DNA of 64,000 bases from Saksenaea vasiformis B4078 (taxonomy: Eukaryota > Mucoromycota > Mucoromycetes > Mucorales > Saksenaeaceae). Positions 11,367 to 21,853 of this stretch are shown piece after piece. Where the stretch lies: NCBI GenBank assembly GCA_000697055.1, contig JNDT01001641.1, forward strand, positions 30,181 through 94,180, in the 5' to 3' direction. The notes under the pieces were generated by a model that made no database searches, was not told the DNA's origin, and worked only from the letters and a program-made list of their open reading frames with translations. Within the stretch, counting starts at the first letter, position 1; each line of letters begins with the position of its first letter. Position numbers and translations under genes: made by a program.

Positions 11367-12065
11367 TCAGTTCTTGTAAGAAATAGCCATGTCTACGAAG
11401 AATTTGTGGAGTCGGTTATCAGATGTCAGCTCGGGATGGAATGCCGTTGCAAATAAGTGTTCTTGACGCACAGCCACAATCGTTTCTGCCTCGGTTTGAC
11501 CGACCTTTTTCTCCAGTCGACTAACCACTTGCACTTTGTCTGACTTAATCTCAGTGATCACTGGTGCGCGGATGAAGACAGCGTTGAAAGGCTCATCACC
11601 AACGATTTCAGGCAAGTGCAAGGGTGTCTGGAAGGAATCCTTTTGCGTGCCGAACTGATTACGATTGACGCAGATATCAAGACCACCCAACAATTGTTGA
11701 CCTCCTTTCTTTGCTCCTGTTGCTTCGTTCGCCAGCATGATCATTCCCGCACACGTGCCCCAGGTAGGTTTCTCACGCACAAACTTGCGCAGAGGCTCTA
11801 ACATTTGACATCGCTCGGCGATCAAGGCCATTGCCGTTGATTCACCACCGGGAATAATAAGGGCGTCGATGCTCCCCAACTCTTCTACAGTTCGTACAGC
11901 AATAACACGCTCAACATTAGGAATGTTCGCAAGCATGTTCATATGTTCAAGGAAAGCACCCTGCAGCGCTACAAGGATACGAACGCTTAATTCACTTTAA
12001 AAACCTCGACTCATTTCCTTACCAAGAACGCCGATAGTCAAAGTGGTGGTCTCGGTGTTGGTCAT
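11367..12065 (-). CDS. SNO1: Pyridoxal 5'-phosphate synthase glutaminase subunit (PdxT/SNO)
   Basis: Class I glutamine amidotransferase that hydrolyses glutamine and passes ammonia to the PdxS/SNZ subunit to make vitamin B6 (PLP). Exons 12065-12023 and 11968-11367 give 214 residues. Seen: the TLTIGVLALQGAF opening with the intron inside it, IIPGGESTAM, the nucleophile elbow WGTCAGM (Cys about residue 87), and the His-Glu pair in FHPELTSD near the end. The length and all catalytic residues are intact. The partner SNZ gene is not in the window. Confidence 0.95.
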
Positions 12066-12570
12066 AAGTGAAAAAAGATGTGTGGGGAAGGGGAAGGACT
12101 GATTCTCTCTTTTCACCGGCGTGAGTCATTGGCTGTGTGACGGCCCTTGATTTCCTTAAGCAAGCAGATACTCTTTATTGGGGAATTGCTACGGACACTC
12201 AGAATCTACCGCTTAGGGACACACATTTTTAATGTGTTTTCGCCGACAGCCGGACAAACATCTCACCGAATTAATGCAAGTATGACCGCCCTCAAATATA
12301 GACCAAATTGTGAGTATCGGTGCAACTAGCGTCCATAAGACGAGTACCTATGAGCTGGGTGTCCGTAAATTAAGCCCTCATTGAGCGCCTATAGGTAGAT
12401 ATATATCTAAGCCAAAACAGTCGATCCACGGAGACTGAAGCACTCATTGGTATGAGCATACGTTCAGATCTCATTAGAGAATTTTAAGCTACTTATCTAA
12501 CAGTTTTCTAAGTTATGTAAGTGAGTGTCCCTAAGAGGCGGACGCTGAGTGCCCGTAGCAATTCCCCTTT
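12066..12570. other. Intergenic, no gene seen
   Basis: Region upstream of the PdxT start. Only a short unsupported ORF (12147-12329). The dispersed fold-back repeat begins at its right edge. Confidence 0.4.
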
Positions 12571-13440
12571 ATTGAATGCAATTTTACGCTACTCTATGTA
12601 AATTTTGCGTCCATCAAGAGCCAGGTTTGCACTAAGGAAGGAATAAAATATGCGGTTGTCATTATATAAATTGGCGATAAAGTAATACTCTACTTACATC
12701 AACTTGGTCCCCAGATGGACGCAAAATTTATTCGGTGCAGCATTAAAATCCATTCACGGTTAGTAAATGGAAGATACTGTAGTGCCAATCCATTACCCCC
12801 GAAGGGCATAGCAGCCCAACAGCAGCAGCCTGCTCTGCATCTGGTGCGATGGGACCGGCAGAGGAAATTATAGTGGCATAATTGCCACTTTTGGTTTTGA
12901 CGCCGTGCAGAGGACTTGAAGCGATACAACGTCTGGCGAGATTCTATCGTGACAACATTTGCTTACCTGATGGTGAACAATGGGCTACACTATAGCCGAA
13001 ACGGTTCGGGACAGAGGTCATGCGGGCTAAATAATAGACATGAAAACGTGAATAACCCTGTACGTATATAAATTGACATCCTTGCCGGAGATGTCTTTTT
13101 GAAAATGATTCATGCGTGCTATATACGGATAATTCTGCATGAAACATGTTCTTAGCTCGAGACGTTTTTACTCCTTCCGGCAGAATATCACTGAAGTCCC
13201 TCAATGCAAAAATTAATATTCTTCTTTCAACGGAACATTTTCCTTGACACATTCTTACACCATCCCATGGGGTACTGGAAAGCCTTCAGTGAAGTACCAC
13301 AATGCAAAAATACTGTCCTTGCTTCCATGAGGCATCTTTCTTCTTGAGGCATTTTTACTGCTTCCGGAAGGATACCGAAACACCATCACTGAAGCACTTT
13401 AATGGAAAACTGAGGATTTCCCCCAAAATTTGAAGGTGTT
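12571..13440 (+). repeat. Dispersed fold-back repeat, copy A
   Basis: A roughly 870-bp copy of a repeat family present at least five times in the window. The left part has an internal inverted repeat: a block around AATTTTGCGTCCATCAAG (12600) and its inverse ATGGACGCAAAATTTATT (12714). Then come a shared middle (GTTCGGGACAGAGGTCATG at 13004) and a right part with near-repeated units of TTTTTACTGCTTCC...CATCACTGAAG...AATGCAAAA. Aligns over its whole length with copy C at 45476-46310. No coding capacity is seen; probably a non-autonomous element. Confidence 0.7.
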
Positions 13441-14120
13441 CTTCGCAGAGACATGTATGAAACAAAAAGATAGATGAATATGCGACTAAATCTCCGTATG
13501 ATTAGTAAAATCCCTCAATCCAGCTGTTTTCCTACTCACCGTTTATCGCATGCCATGCAGTTCGATCTTGACAAAAGCCTTATCGAACGACCACCAAACA
13601 TTGACCATTCCGAAGCGGATCGTTATTTTTGGATACTCCTCCTTGTGCTTGGAACTTCTCATCCTTTACTGCAGCAAAGGAGATTTTATACTTCCAAACT
13701 TTAAAACAGCTGTATCATAACAGTTTGCATTGTTTGACAAAGAAGGCGGAACTACCCGACTTGTTGAAGAATTTTGCTGCAAATAAGTGTGCTGGAGTAA
13801 GTGGATAAGGTACACATATATATTCAAATAGTTGAGTAACTCCTACAACACACTTGTCTTCCCTTTTTCTTAGGAGTCGTACCAAATTCCCGTCCCGGAG
13901 ATCAATGAGGTTTAGGGTAGTTCTTTCTGCCAATATTAGAATACCATCTCATGATGATCGATATATTGTAAACAATGTCGATATGTCAATGATCTTCTAC
14001 ACCTTCCAAGTCTATGTCAAGGATTTGATCAGCAACAACCGTTTATATATGGAAAACCATGTTCACCACATATTGCAAGTAACAACCAATACAAGATAGC
14101 GAATAGTGTTAAAATAAGGA
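13441..14120. other. No recognised gene
   Basis: Contains a plus-strand ORF of 76 codons (13474-13704) and a minus-strand one of 72 codons (13715-13933), neither recognised nor linked by clear splice sites. Possibly decayed repeat-derived sequence. Confidence 0.35.
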
Positions 14121-15323
14121 TTACAGTAGATGTTCGATATAAGAATATTCGATAAAGGAATAATCTGCCTGCGGTCCATTTCTAATCACAGAAACGCCGA
14201 TATACCTAAAAACGTTTGACACCTTTTTGGCTTGCGCTTCTATGACTTGCGGTCTGTCATAATCGGCGAGGGTCCATATAGTATACGGTCTGCATATGTG
14301 ATTATTGGTGAAAGAAGAGTAGGCACGACACATGGTGTACGTCAAGATAGTCAAATTTGAACGGTCCTGCTTTAGCTGGGCGAGTGTATCGAACAGGCTT
14401 ACTTGATTACACACGTCATCTAATAAACTCTTCGAGCGGTCTATGCTCTAGACATTAAGATACACTCTTGTTTCCTTGCTCGTATTGAAATTCTGAGAAC
14501 TTGAACCGATGTCTACAACTGTCCCATCACCAATTTCTATGCTGGCGCTCACAAGCACATCCGATACCATAGCTCCAATCTTGATCTTGCTGCCATGATC
14601 TTCGATTGAACTCACAACACACAAGTTTTCATATCGACCGCCTAAGATGGCAATGGCGAGATGGCTGGCGATATCGCGTAATAGCGTTCGTGTTGCGCCT
14701 CCACACTTTTCAAGCGGCCATATGGTTCGATGCAAGACACTGTCAAGCATCTCGCTTTCTCTATTAGAATGCTGCCCGCAAAAAGTTGGGAGGTGATATA
14801 ACGTATTTGAGGCAAACACACCTAATCGTGATTTAAAGTTTGACTTGTCCGCGTCAATCTCCAAATATTTACAGTTGATCAGCTTTCCCTTCAATGGACT
14901 ATACTTGAGGATATGCAAAAGCAGATTTGATTCCATTTGAACCGTCGGGACCTTCGGAACGGCTGGCTTCTCGGGTGTGGCGAAGAAGCGCCCCGTTGGC
15001 TGTGCGGACAGAAGCTGTGAGGCCATTTGAGGCTCAGCAAGCATATTGGACTGCGTACTGTCATTCCCCATCAGTGAGACAGGAACCCATCCACCAATCC
15101 TGGCGATCATATATTTGTCTTCTTGCTGTTCTTTCGTTAGTGGCAGTGCATCAGATGCGGATAGCAGTGCGGTCTTCCAATCAAGATGTTCTGGAGAATT
15201 TTCCACGACATTTGGGAGGTTCAGCTTTGGACCGGCCACGGAACTCTGAGTCGTGACGTGCAGGTGGAGCTTGCTGGGGGCTGGATCAACCTCAACTATA
15301 TCAGCTACCAGCAGCAGGTATAC
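14121..15323 (-). CDS. Uncharacterised protein, two adjoining reading frames
   Basis: The minus-strand frame open from 15323 to the stop at 14448 encodes about 290 residues with a plausible soluble composition (starts around DIVEVDPAPSKLHLHV; contains DKYMIARIGGWVPVSL). A second frame, 14440-14121 (SLLDDVCNQVSLFDTLAQL onward), follows immediately. The two may be exons of one gene or parts separated by a frameshift; no convincing intron joins them. An in-frame GTG at 15239 is not a start: the frame continues upstream to a stop at about 15330, where an acceptor-like AG lies. I recognise no domain. A plus-strand open stretch at 15440-15607 (GTLFELSEDNDKGKL...) is equally coding-like and unexplained. 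Fungal gene or repeat-derived gene; low certainty. Confidence 0.4.
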
Positions 15324-15757
15324 TTAACGACGATACCATTGCTGTGCTTATTAAAACAATTTAGGAGCGCTGGAGATCCCCGCCATTAGGCAGGAACTGG
15401 CAGTTCCCAAGGGGGCAGCTAGTAGGGGTAAACAATACATGTACTATGAACTGAAGCGATAACGGGAACCTTATTCGAACTATCCGAGGACAATGACAAG
15501 GGCAAGCTTTCAAAAGGTACGACATGGATCGATATAAGTGAACTGAAAGGGAAGATATCACTTCCGAGCAAAGATCGAAATTTAATCTGCGCGCATGTGC
15601 GACAGAGAACTAGGCAAACGCAACATTGACTTGCACTACACAAATGGAATATGTATTCTAAACGGTAAGTTTTCGTCCCACAGTAACATCAACGTCGATT
15701 ATGTCCAACTTGCATACCGTAGAAAATCGGCAGCTGCTTGGAAATTTTTGAATTCTT

Positions 15758-17328
15758 TTATGCAGGTGGCAAAAAACCGGCAAAAAGGACAATACCCACC
15801 AGCCCGTACAGGAGGCAGTATGAAAGCACAGTATTAGCTACAAATCTATCTTTTCCCGCCGGTTTGCTGAAACCTTTGGTCCATAGATGGGCTATAAACC
15901 AGTACAACGGTGGTAATGACGTGAAAAACCGAATGATCACTTGGACGTGCATGCATGTCACCGTATAGCACAGCAGGAATCCCCATAAGTACATATAAAC
16001 ACTAGCCTTGTCGCTGACAAAGGTGTTCGTTGGAGGATGATCTTTGTGTATAAGCAGAACGTATCAGTAAACCCATTCCAAACTGTCCAATTGTTCCCTA
16101 CCAGACGTTAAACCTAAATTCCTGAACCGGCGCCAATCATAGCGGGCGTACGTCCATAATCCATAGATAGTTAAGCTAATAATAGGCATAGCAAGTAGAA
16201 AGTTTGGAATCTGCTTCGATTCGTAATAGGCAAGAAATCCATTGTTCCTTTGTTTCAGTTAGTACATAAAGCAAACCCATATTCGTTTTTTCATTACCAG
16301 TACTCTTTTTGTATAAAGCTGTACATGAGTGGTAATCGTCTGCCGCACCAGGGACGTGGATCCTCAATACAAAATTGTCGGTAGCCATAGTACTGAAATC
16401 CAGCAAAGCCCGCAACTGTAGATACGCTGTAAACCAAGGCTGATATAAAGCCTGACAGGATGCGCTTAAAAAGGAGGTGATTGCTTGTTTTAAAAAAGAG
16501 CTTCATAACGTTTTGTCTTCTTACCTGTAGTGATTGATTGAACCGTGCAAGCACTAATTCGTAAAAAAAGAAGCCAATATAAATGATGGCGTTGGAACGT
16601 GTTGCCGAGGCGAGACCCCACACGAGCGACGCTGCGAAGTAGCGCTTTTGAGCAACCCATCGCATCCCAGTAAAACTGAGCAAGGCAAACAAGGACTCGG
16701 TGTAAAACGATGACATGAACATCGAGGGCGGAGAAAGACAGAATGCGATGGCACTGACAGTAGCCAACTTCACATTGCCTGGAAATACCTCCAGACTTAG
16801 CCTGGCCAAGTTAAGACACAGTGTGAATACAGTCAGCGTTTTTTTTTAAAAAAAAATTAGCGCAAAAATTACCTATAAAGTGCTCCTGCAGCAAGGATGA
16901 AAGATAGATTGGCTACCAAAACTCCACCAAGTAGGAGAACGTATTGCTCATCGAGAAAATATCGAAACGGCGAAAGCACTTATTTTCAACGCGTAAAGAT
17001 GAGCTAGCGAGTAGCCATGGGTATAACATTTACCTGTGTTACTCAATAAACGTGCTGCTAATGGCATGATGGGAAAAAATGCATATTCTTGTTCATACAG
17101 ATATCCGTGATGCGCGATGTGTAAGAAATAGAGAGCATCCCATCGCAAGAATGCTTTGAGGCATGCATGCAATAGCGATGAAGGTTCAGCAAGTACAATG
17201 TCGGCCGAAGAATCATACGCTCCTGTCAGTAGAAATGACACTATGCCGATGATGATCGTGGTCAATCGGGTCGCCGCCGCGAACGCATAAATTTTTCTCA
17301 TTGCGCTCAAGACGCCCTTCAATGTCAT
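15758..17328 (-). CDS. GPI18: GPI mannosyltransferase 2 (PIG-V family)
   Basis: ER membrane dolichol-phosphate-mannose-dependent alpha-1,6-mannosyltransferase that adds the second mannose to the GPI anchor precursor. Exons 17328-17034, 16978-16873, 16801-16298, 16247-16102 and 16041-15758 give 444 residues, normal for the family. Seen: the luminal catalytic loop [13 protein letters not shown] after the first membrane segment, [10 protein letters not shown], the SATRSN block, the [20 protein letters not shown] segment assembled across the 16298/16247 junction, and the hallmark [17 protein letters not shown] near the C-terminus. All introns are GT-AG and 50-71 bp long. The intron between exons 4 and 5 removes an in-frame TGA. 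Tandem with the family gene to its right, divided by about 500 bp. Confidence 0.93.
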
Positions 17329-17869
17329 TTTCGGCTATCTTGCTATCCTTTCGAATTCTCCGTACGAGATTTGATTGGCCGATCGAATGAGGTCTCCATA
17401 GTCTCACCGTCAAAAAGAACAGATTCGTTATCAGAAATTGTTAGTGTGGCTATGTCAGCCCGACTGACATCGTCAACTCAAGTATGCTGGTTATTTGCAG
17501 TACCACTGACACACCCGAGTTTACATTAGAACGAGCACGTATTTCGTCGACTCTCGCTGATATTGCAGTATGGTTTTGTGTGATTGAATTTAGCAGCCGA
17601 CGTACTGAAGGGGAATAAAGTCTTTCTTTGAAAGCTACTAAACTAGTATTTGGCAATATTACAGCTCAGGTAGTTACAGTACAGAACCGTTCTCGTTGAA
17701 AGTAGTGCAGATAATGTAGTTATTCAGCATCATGGCGTAGACAAAACGCCAGGCAGCTTGGGACTCACATCGTTTCCTGTCGTTCGAATACCTCTAGAAC
17801 TAAACTTGATCGGTCGATTCTTTGTGAGAACTGTGATCGCCCGTTCTGCACGTTTCTTATGTGGTATAT
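17329..17869. other. Intergenic between GPI18 and the next minus-strand gene
   Basis: A 68-codon minus-strand ORF (17450-17656) is not recognised. Otherwise no feature. A short inverted repeat built on TGGGAAATAGG lies just to the right, near 17915-17950. Confidence 0.35.
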
Positions 17870-19962
17870 CGTATATCGTATATCGTTATTAGCTCACTGC
17901 AGTGCAACGTACACTATGGGAAATAGGAATTGGCCAAACCCTATTTCCCACAGTAATGTACATACCTTCAATAGCCAAACATCGATTAACAATTCCAAGG
18001 TTTTCACGAAATTGTTTACACTGGCGGACACCTCAGCAAGTTCGGATTTTTGGAGGCGCAATATGTATCCATCCGGATTATCGAGACACATCGTTGTTAG
18101 ACAGCAACCTACAATGGCAATTCTGAACTCTAGGAGATCCTATTTGAAGATATATCTGACCTCCATGTAAATATCCGACCACTTCAAGCTCTCGCATCAA
18201 GCTCTTTTCCCAATGACAGTGGTCGCAAAGTTGAAAGAACATATCGGCAAGCATTTTGGGCAGCTTTAAGCTCCCTTCATGGTGCCACTTCGTTCCTTCC
18301 TTGTCGAATAGGCGGCCGACTTCAGATGCCCCCAACTCCAACTTACGTCCTTGGGAATTCCTTCGAATAATCATATCGCCCTTGTGGCCATGAGCTTTCC
18401 GGCTACGGCTCTGCGTTGAGGCAAATTGGCGTTGTTTTTCTCTTCGTTCAGCGCTTGCAATGCTGCCACTCTCTCCACTATACAGTATCCAAGGAGGTGT
18501 CAAGATTCAGAACGCGCACATCATATTTCCATACCGAACAACGCTAAAATCCGCCAGGTCTCCGAAAACTTTATCCACAAGTGGTCCCCAGAGATGAATG
18601 TCGTACCACAGTTCTTTGTGTTCACAGCTGAATACTTGAGGATGCATTTCGTACAACTTCACACTAAAAAAATCAATCGGTCAAACCACAGATTGTATCA
18701 GTGCAAACCTTACAGGCTCTCGATACTGTATGCAATTGTGTCCGCCTCGAAATCTTTGTCAACATCGTATTTAGATCCCCTTCGGGGGGCTAACGCCTCC
18801 AACGCGGACCGTAATTCTTGAGTAGATGACTATGAAAAAGATATCTGTTAATATCATGCCGATACCCTGTAGATGATCCGAGAGAACATACGCAGTTGAA
18901 AGACCCTAAAATCGCCATGGTATCTTCAGAGAGCGGCACTTGCTCTTTGATGTTACATTTTCGAAGTTCTGCCGTTTCTTCATCAGTAAAAAAAGCCATA
19001 ATATAGGGATCATCGAAGTTAAGGACAAAGGAATGGATAAGGCTATACAATCACTCGTGAACAGTAAGTTTGAATGTGCATCGACATACTTTTCGCACGC
19101 GAGACCGATGCCAGCATCATATACGATGTCTTCGACATAGCGACCGCTCGACAACTGCCATTTGCTTTCGCGGACCATTTTAGCAAATTTCGCCTTAAAC
19201 TCGTCGGTATGGCTGCTGTTCAGTATTCTACCGATCCGACTTTGAATCCGAGTTTGCAGTGGATGTTTAGGCGAAGATATTCTTGAAGCCTCCAGCTCGG
19301 TGTCGTCATTGAAGAATGCATCAATTTCATCCAATTTCTTCTGCAAAGTTTATGAAAATGAAGTGGCCCGTACAATGCCGCACCGACCTCTAGAGACTTT
19401 CTGATGACCTTGTCTTCTTGTGGTTCCATCTTTTCTCACTATTAGCTTCCTCCGTGCGGTCATTAGATGTCTCACCGCTTACCTCATTGTTCGCATCGTC
19501 AGCATCCATGGCCTCGGCAGGTCCTAGGCAGTCATTGAGCAAACAGTTCTTAGGGGGACTGATGTTTCATCGTTACTTTTCAGGGACTGCACAGCTTTCC
19601 TGCGGTGCTCCACATACGACATTGTTTCTCTTACGACAACGTCTTCGCTGATTATGGACGCATTTTTCTTCGCCAATTTGCACCAGTACTCTTCGCAGCT
19701 GCAAGTTTTCAAAGCCTAGACATCGTTAGCAAAGATTTGTCTCCATAAACTAATTATTAACTGGATAGCCTTCAGACTTCTGTGCATGAGCCCATCTTTG
19801 CATGTTAGGCTTGTTAGACCATAGGCATATCTCGATAACCGCAGCCTTGAATGTTGTCTCAAATGTGGTGCGATCCTCGCATTTCTTATCATATAGAAAC
19901 TTGGATAGTTCCAAGGATGAGCAATATTTCTCCTTAAGGTATTTGATCAGATCGTTAGCCAT
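17870..19962 (-). CDS. Uncharacterised multi-exon protein of a Mucoromycota-expanded family
   Basis: I recognise the block order but no function. It begins at the ATG at 19962 (MANDLIKYLKEKYCSSLELS), then KFAKMVRESKWQLSSGRYVEDIVYD (19200), VLNFDDPYIMAFFTDEE (19020), KYDVDKDFEADTIAYSIESL (18760), KELWYDIHLWGPLVDKVFGD (18620), a basic linker, ELGASEVGRLFD...LKLPKMLADMF (18340-18250) and a C-terminal VVGYLHGGQIYLQI / NNFVKTLELLIDV region. Several junctions are clear, for example exons 19340-19090, 19041-18892 and the phase-2 intron with donor GTATGT between the first two; others (19440-19755) are unresolved. From memory, many near-identical hypothetical proteins of this architecture occur in Rhizopus, Mucor and Glomeromycotina. 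It lies directly beside the 330-bp satellite. Whether it is intact cannot be settled here. Confidence 0.6.
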
Positions 19963-20106
19963 TGGGAATGCGACTGTAATAAGTGATGCTTGGAGAGCAT
20001 TTCATGCGAGGTCCAAGCATGAATTGCGGAGTACAAAAATGATGACGTTTCCAACCTCATATTTTGTATATCGCAACTGTGCTTTGAGCGTAGCGCATGT
20101 TTGACC

Positions 20107-21330
20107 GACTGTTTCCTTCCTGTGGTTGGATGCTTTGAATATGATTTAAAGTAAAGAAGAAGGAGATCGTTATCTCCCTGGGAAATGCGCAGGGTGATAC
20201 CTCATTTCCCACATCTTCCTGACAGTGCGACAGGCTGGACTCTTAGGCAGTGTTTGCACTGCTGGCGAATTCCTATCCTGTTTCGCGTGTGATACATGCT
20301 GCTACATCAACTGGTATTAAAAGTGAATCTCTACCGAAGGTAGGTCAAGGAAACACTCAGTTCATTTCCGCAGAACTGATTTCAGAAAAGACAGTTTGCG
20401 TACAGCTGGATCACTAGATGAGCTGCATACTGCACTGACTGTTTCCTTCCCGTGGTTGGATGCTTTGAATATGATTCAAAGTAAAGAAGAAGGAGATTGT
20501 TATCTCCCTGGGAAATGCGCAGGGTGATACCTCATTTCCCACATCTTCCTGACAGTGCGACAGGCTGGACTCTTAGGCAGTGTTTGCACTGCTGGCGAAT
20601 TCCTATCCTGTTTCGCGTGTGATACATGCTGCTACATCAACTGGTATTAAAAGTGAATCTCTACCGAAGGTAGGTCAAGGAAACACTCAGTTCATTTCCG
20701 CAGAACTGATTTCAGAAAAGACAGTTTGCGTACAGCTGGATCACTAGATGAGCTGCATACTGCACTGACTGTTTCCTTCCCGTGGTTGGATGCTTTGAAT
20801 ATGATTCAAAGTAAAGAAGAAGGAGATTGTTATCTCCCTGGGAAATGCGCAGGGTGATACCTCATTTCCCACATCTTCCTGACAGTGCGACAGGCTGGAC
20901 TCTTAGGCAGTGTTTGCACTGCTGGCGAATTCCTATCCTGTTTCGCGTGTGATACATGCTGCTACATCAACTGGTATTAAAAGTGAATCTCTACCGAAGG
21001 TAGGTCAAGGAAACACTCAGTTCATTTCCGCAGAACTGATTTCAGAAAAGACAGTTTGCGTACAGCTGGATCACTAGATGAGCTGCATACTGCACTGACT
21101 GTTTCCTTCCCGTGGTTGGATGCTTTGAATATGATTCAAAGTAAAGAAGAAGGAGATTGTTATCTCCCTGGGAAATGCGCAGGGTGATACCTCATTTCCC
21201 ACATCTTCCTGACAGTGCGACAGGCTGGACTCTTAGGCAGTGTTTGTACTGCGGACGAATTCCTATCCTGTTTCGCGTGTGATACATGCTGCTACATCAA
21301 CTGGTACTAAACGTGAATCCTTACTGAAGG
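20107..21330. repeat. 330-bp tandem satellite, about 3.7 copies
   Basis: Copies start at 20107, 20437, 20767 and 21097, spaced exactly 330 bp. Copies 2 and 3 look identical throughout; copy 1 differs at a few bases and copy 4 diverges toward its truncated end near 21330. The unit begins GACTGTTTCCTTCC and contains the palindrome GCAGTGTTTGCACTGC. No ORF, tRNA, 5S or snRNA signature is seen inside the unit. Confidence 0.95.
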
Positions 21331-21853
21331 TGAAATATGGCAACACTTAACTGATTATATGAAACGAAAAAGGATTCCTTTTCAAAGACCAATTGTTGTC
21401 GAGGTGATCTTCAACGCTTGGATAACATTTTGCATAGCATTTTCCATAGTTTGAGTCCATACAGATCTGGTACAGACATCAGCTAACCCATTCCCCCAAT
21501 AAGAATGTGAAGAATATTACAGCTATCCTGCAAAGCATGCCCAGCGTACTAGGTTTTGCGTAGTGAGAAAGGGAATATACCATTTGTCGTTGGTAGTTGA
21601 CTTACGGTAATACGTGTGCGATCTCCAAAAAAGATATCCTGTTTCATGTAACGAAATAAATGGGCCAAAGATGGAACGCCAGTTGGTCAGTTTGGTGCTT
21701 TGAAAGGCTACTCTATACATTTGTTTTATTGCGCGTGAGTAACTATGCATAAATTACACTGTAAACAAGTTGATGGCTAGTATACATTTAGAGGAAGGTA
21801 TTAGTGAGGGAAGAGAGGGGTTGTATGGGAGTAAAACAACAATGGTAAATCAT
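21331..21853. other. Intergenic, 3' of the GPCR gene
   Basis: A 75-codon minus-strand ORF (21523-21750) is unrecognised. No other structure. Confidence 0.4.

Noticed and set aside
15595..15837. Plus-strand 80-codon ORF over the GPI18 3' end
   Set aside because: Overlaps the strongly supported last exon of GPI18 and has no recognisable domain.
16490..16560. Intron at GTAAGAAGAC in GPI18 exon 3
   Set aside because: No acceptor restores the frame; the sequence stays open if unspliced.
20107..21330. Tandem array as 5S rRNA, snRNA or CRISPR array
   Set aside because: The 330-bp unit has no 5S internal control sequence, no snRNA core motif, and no short-repeat/unique-spacer structure; whole units repeat.
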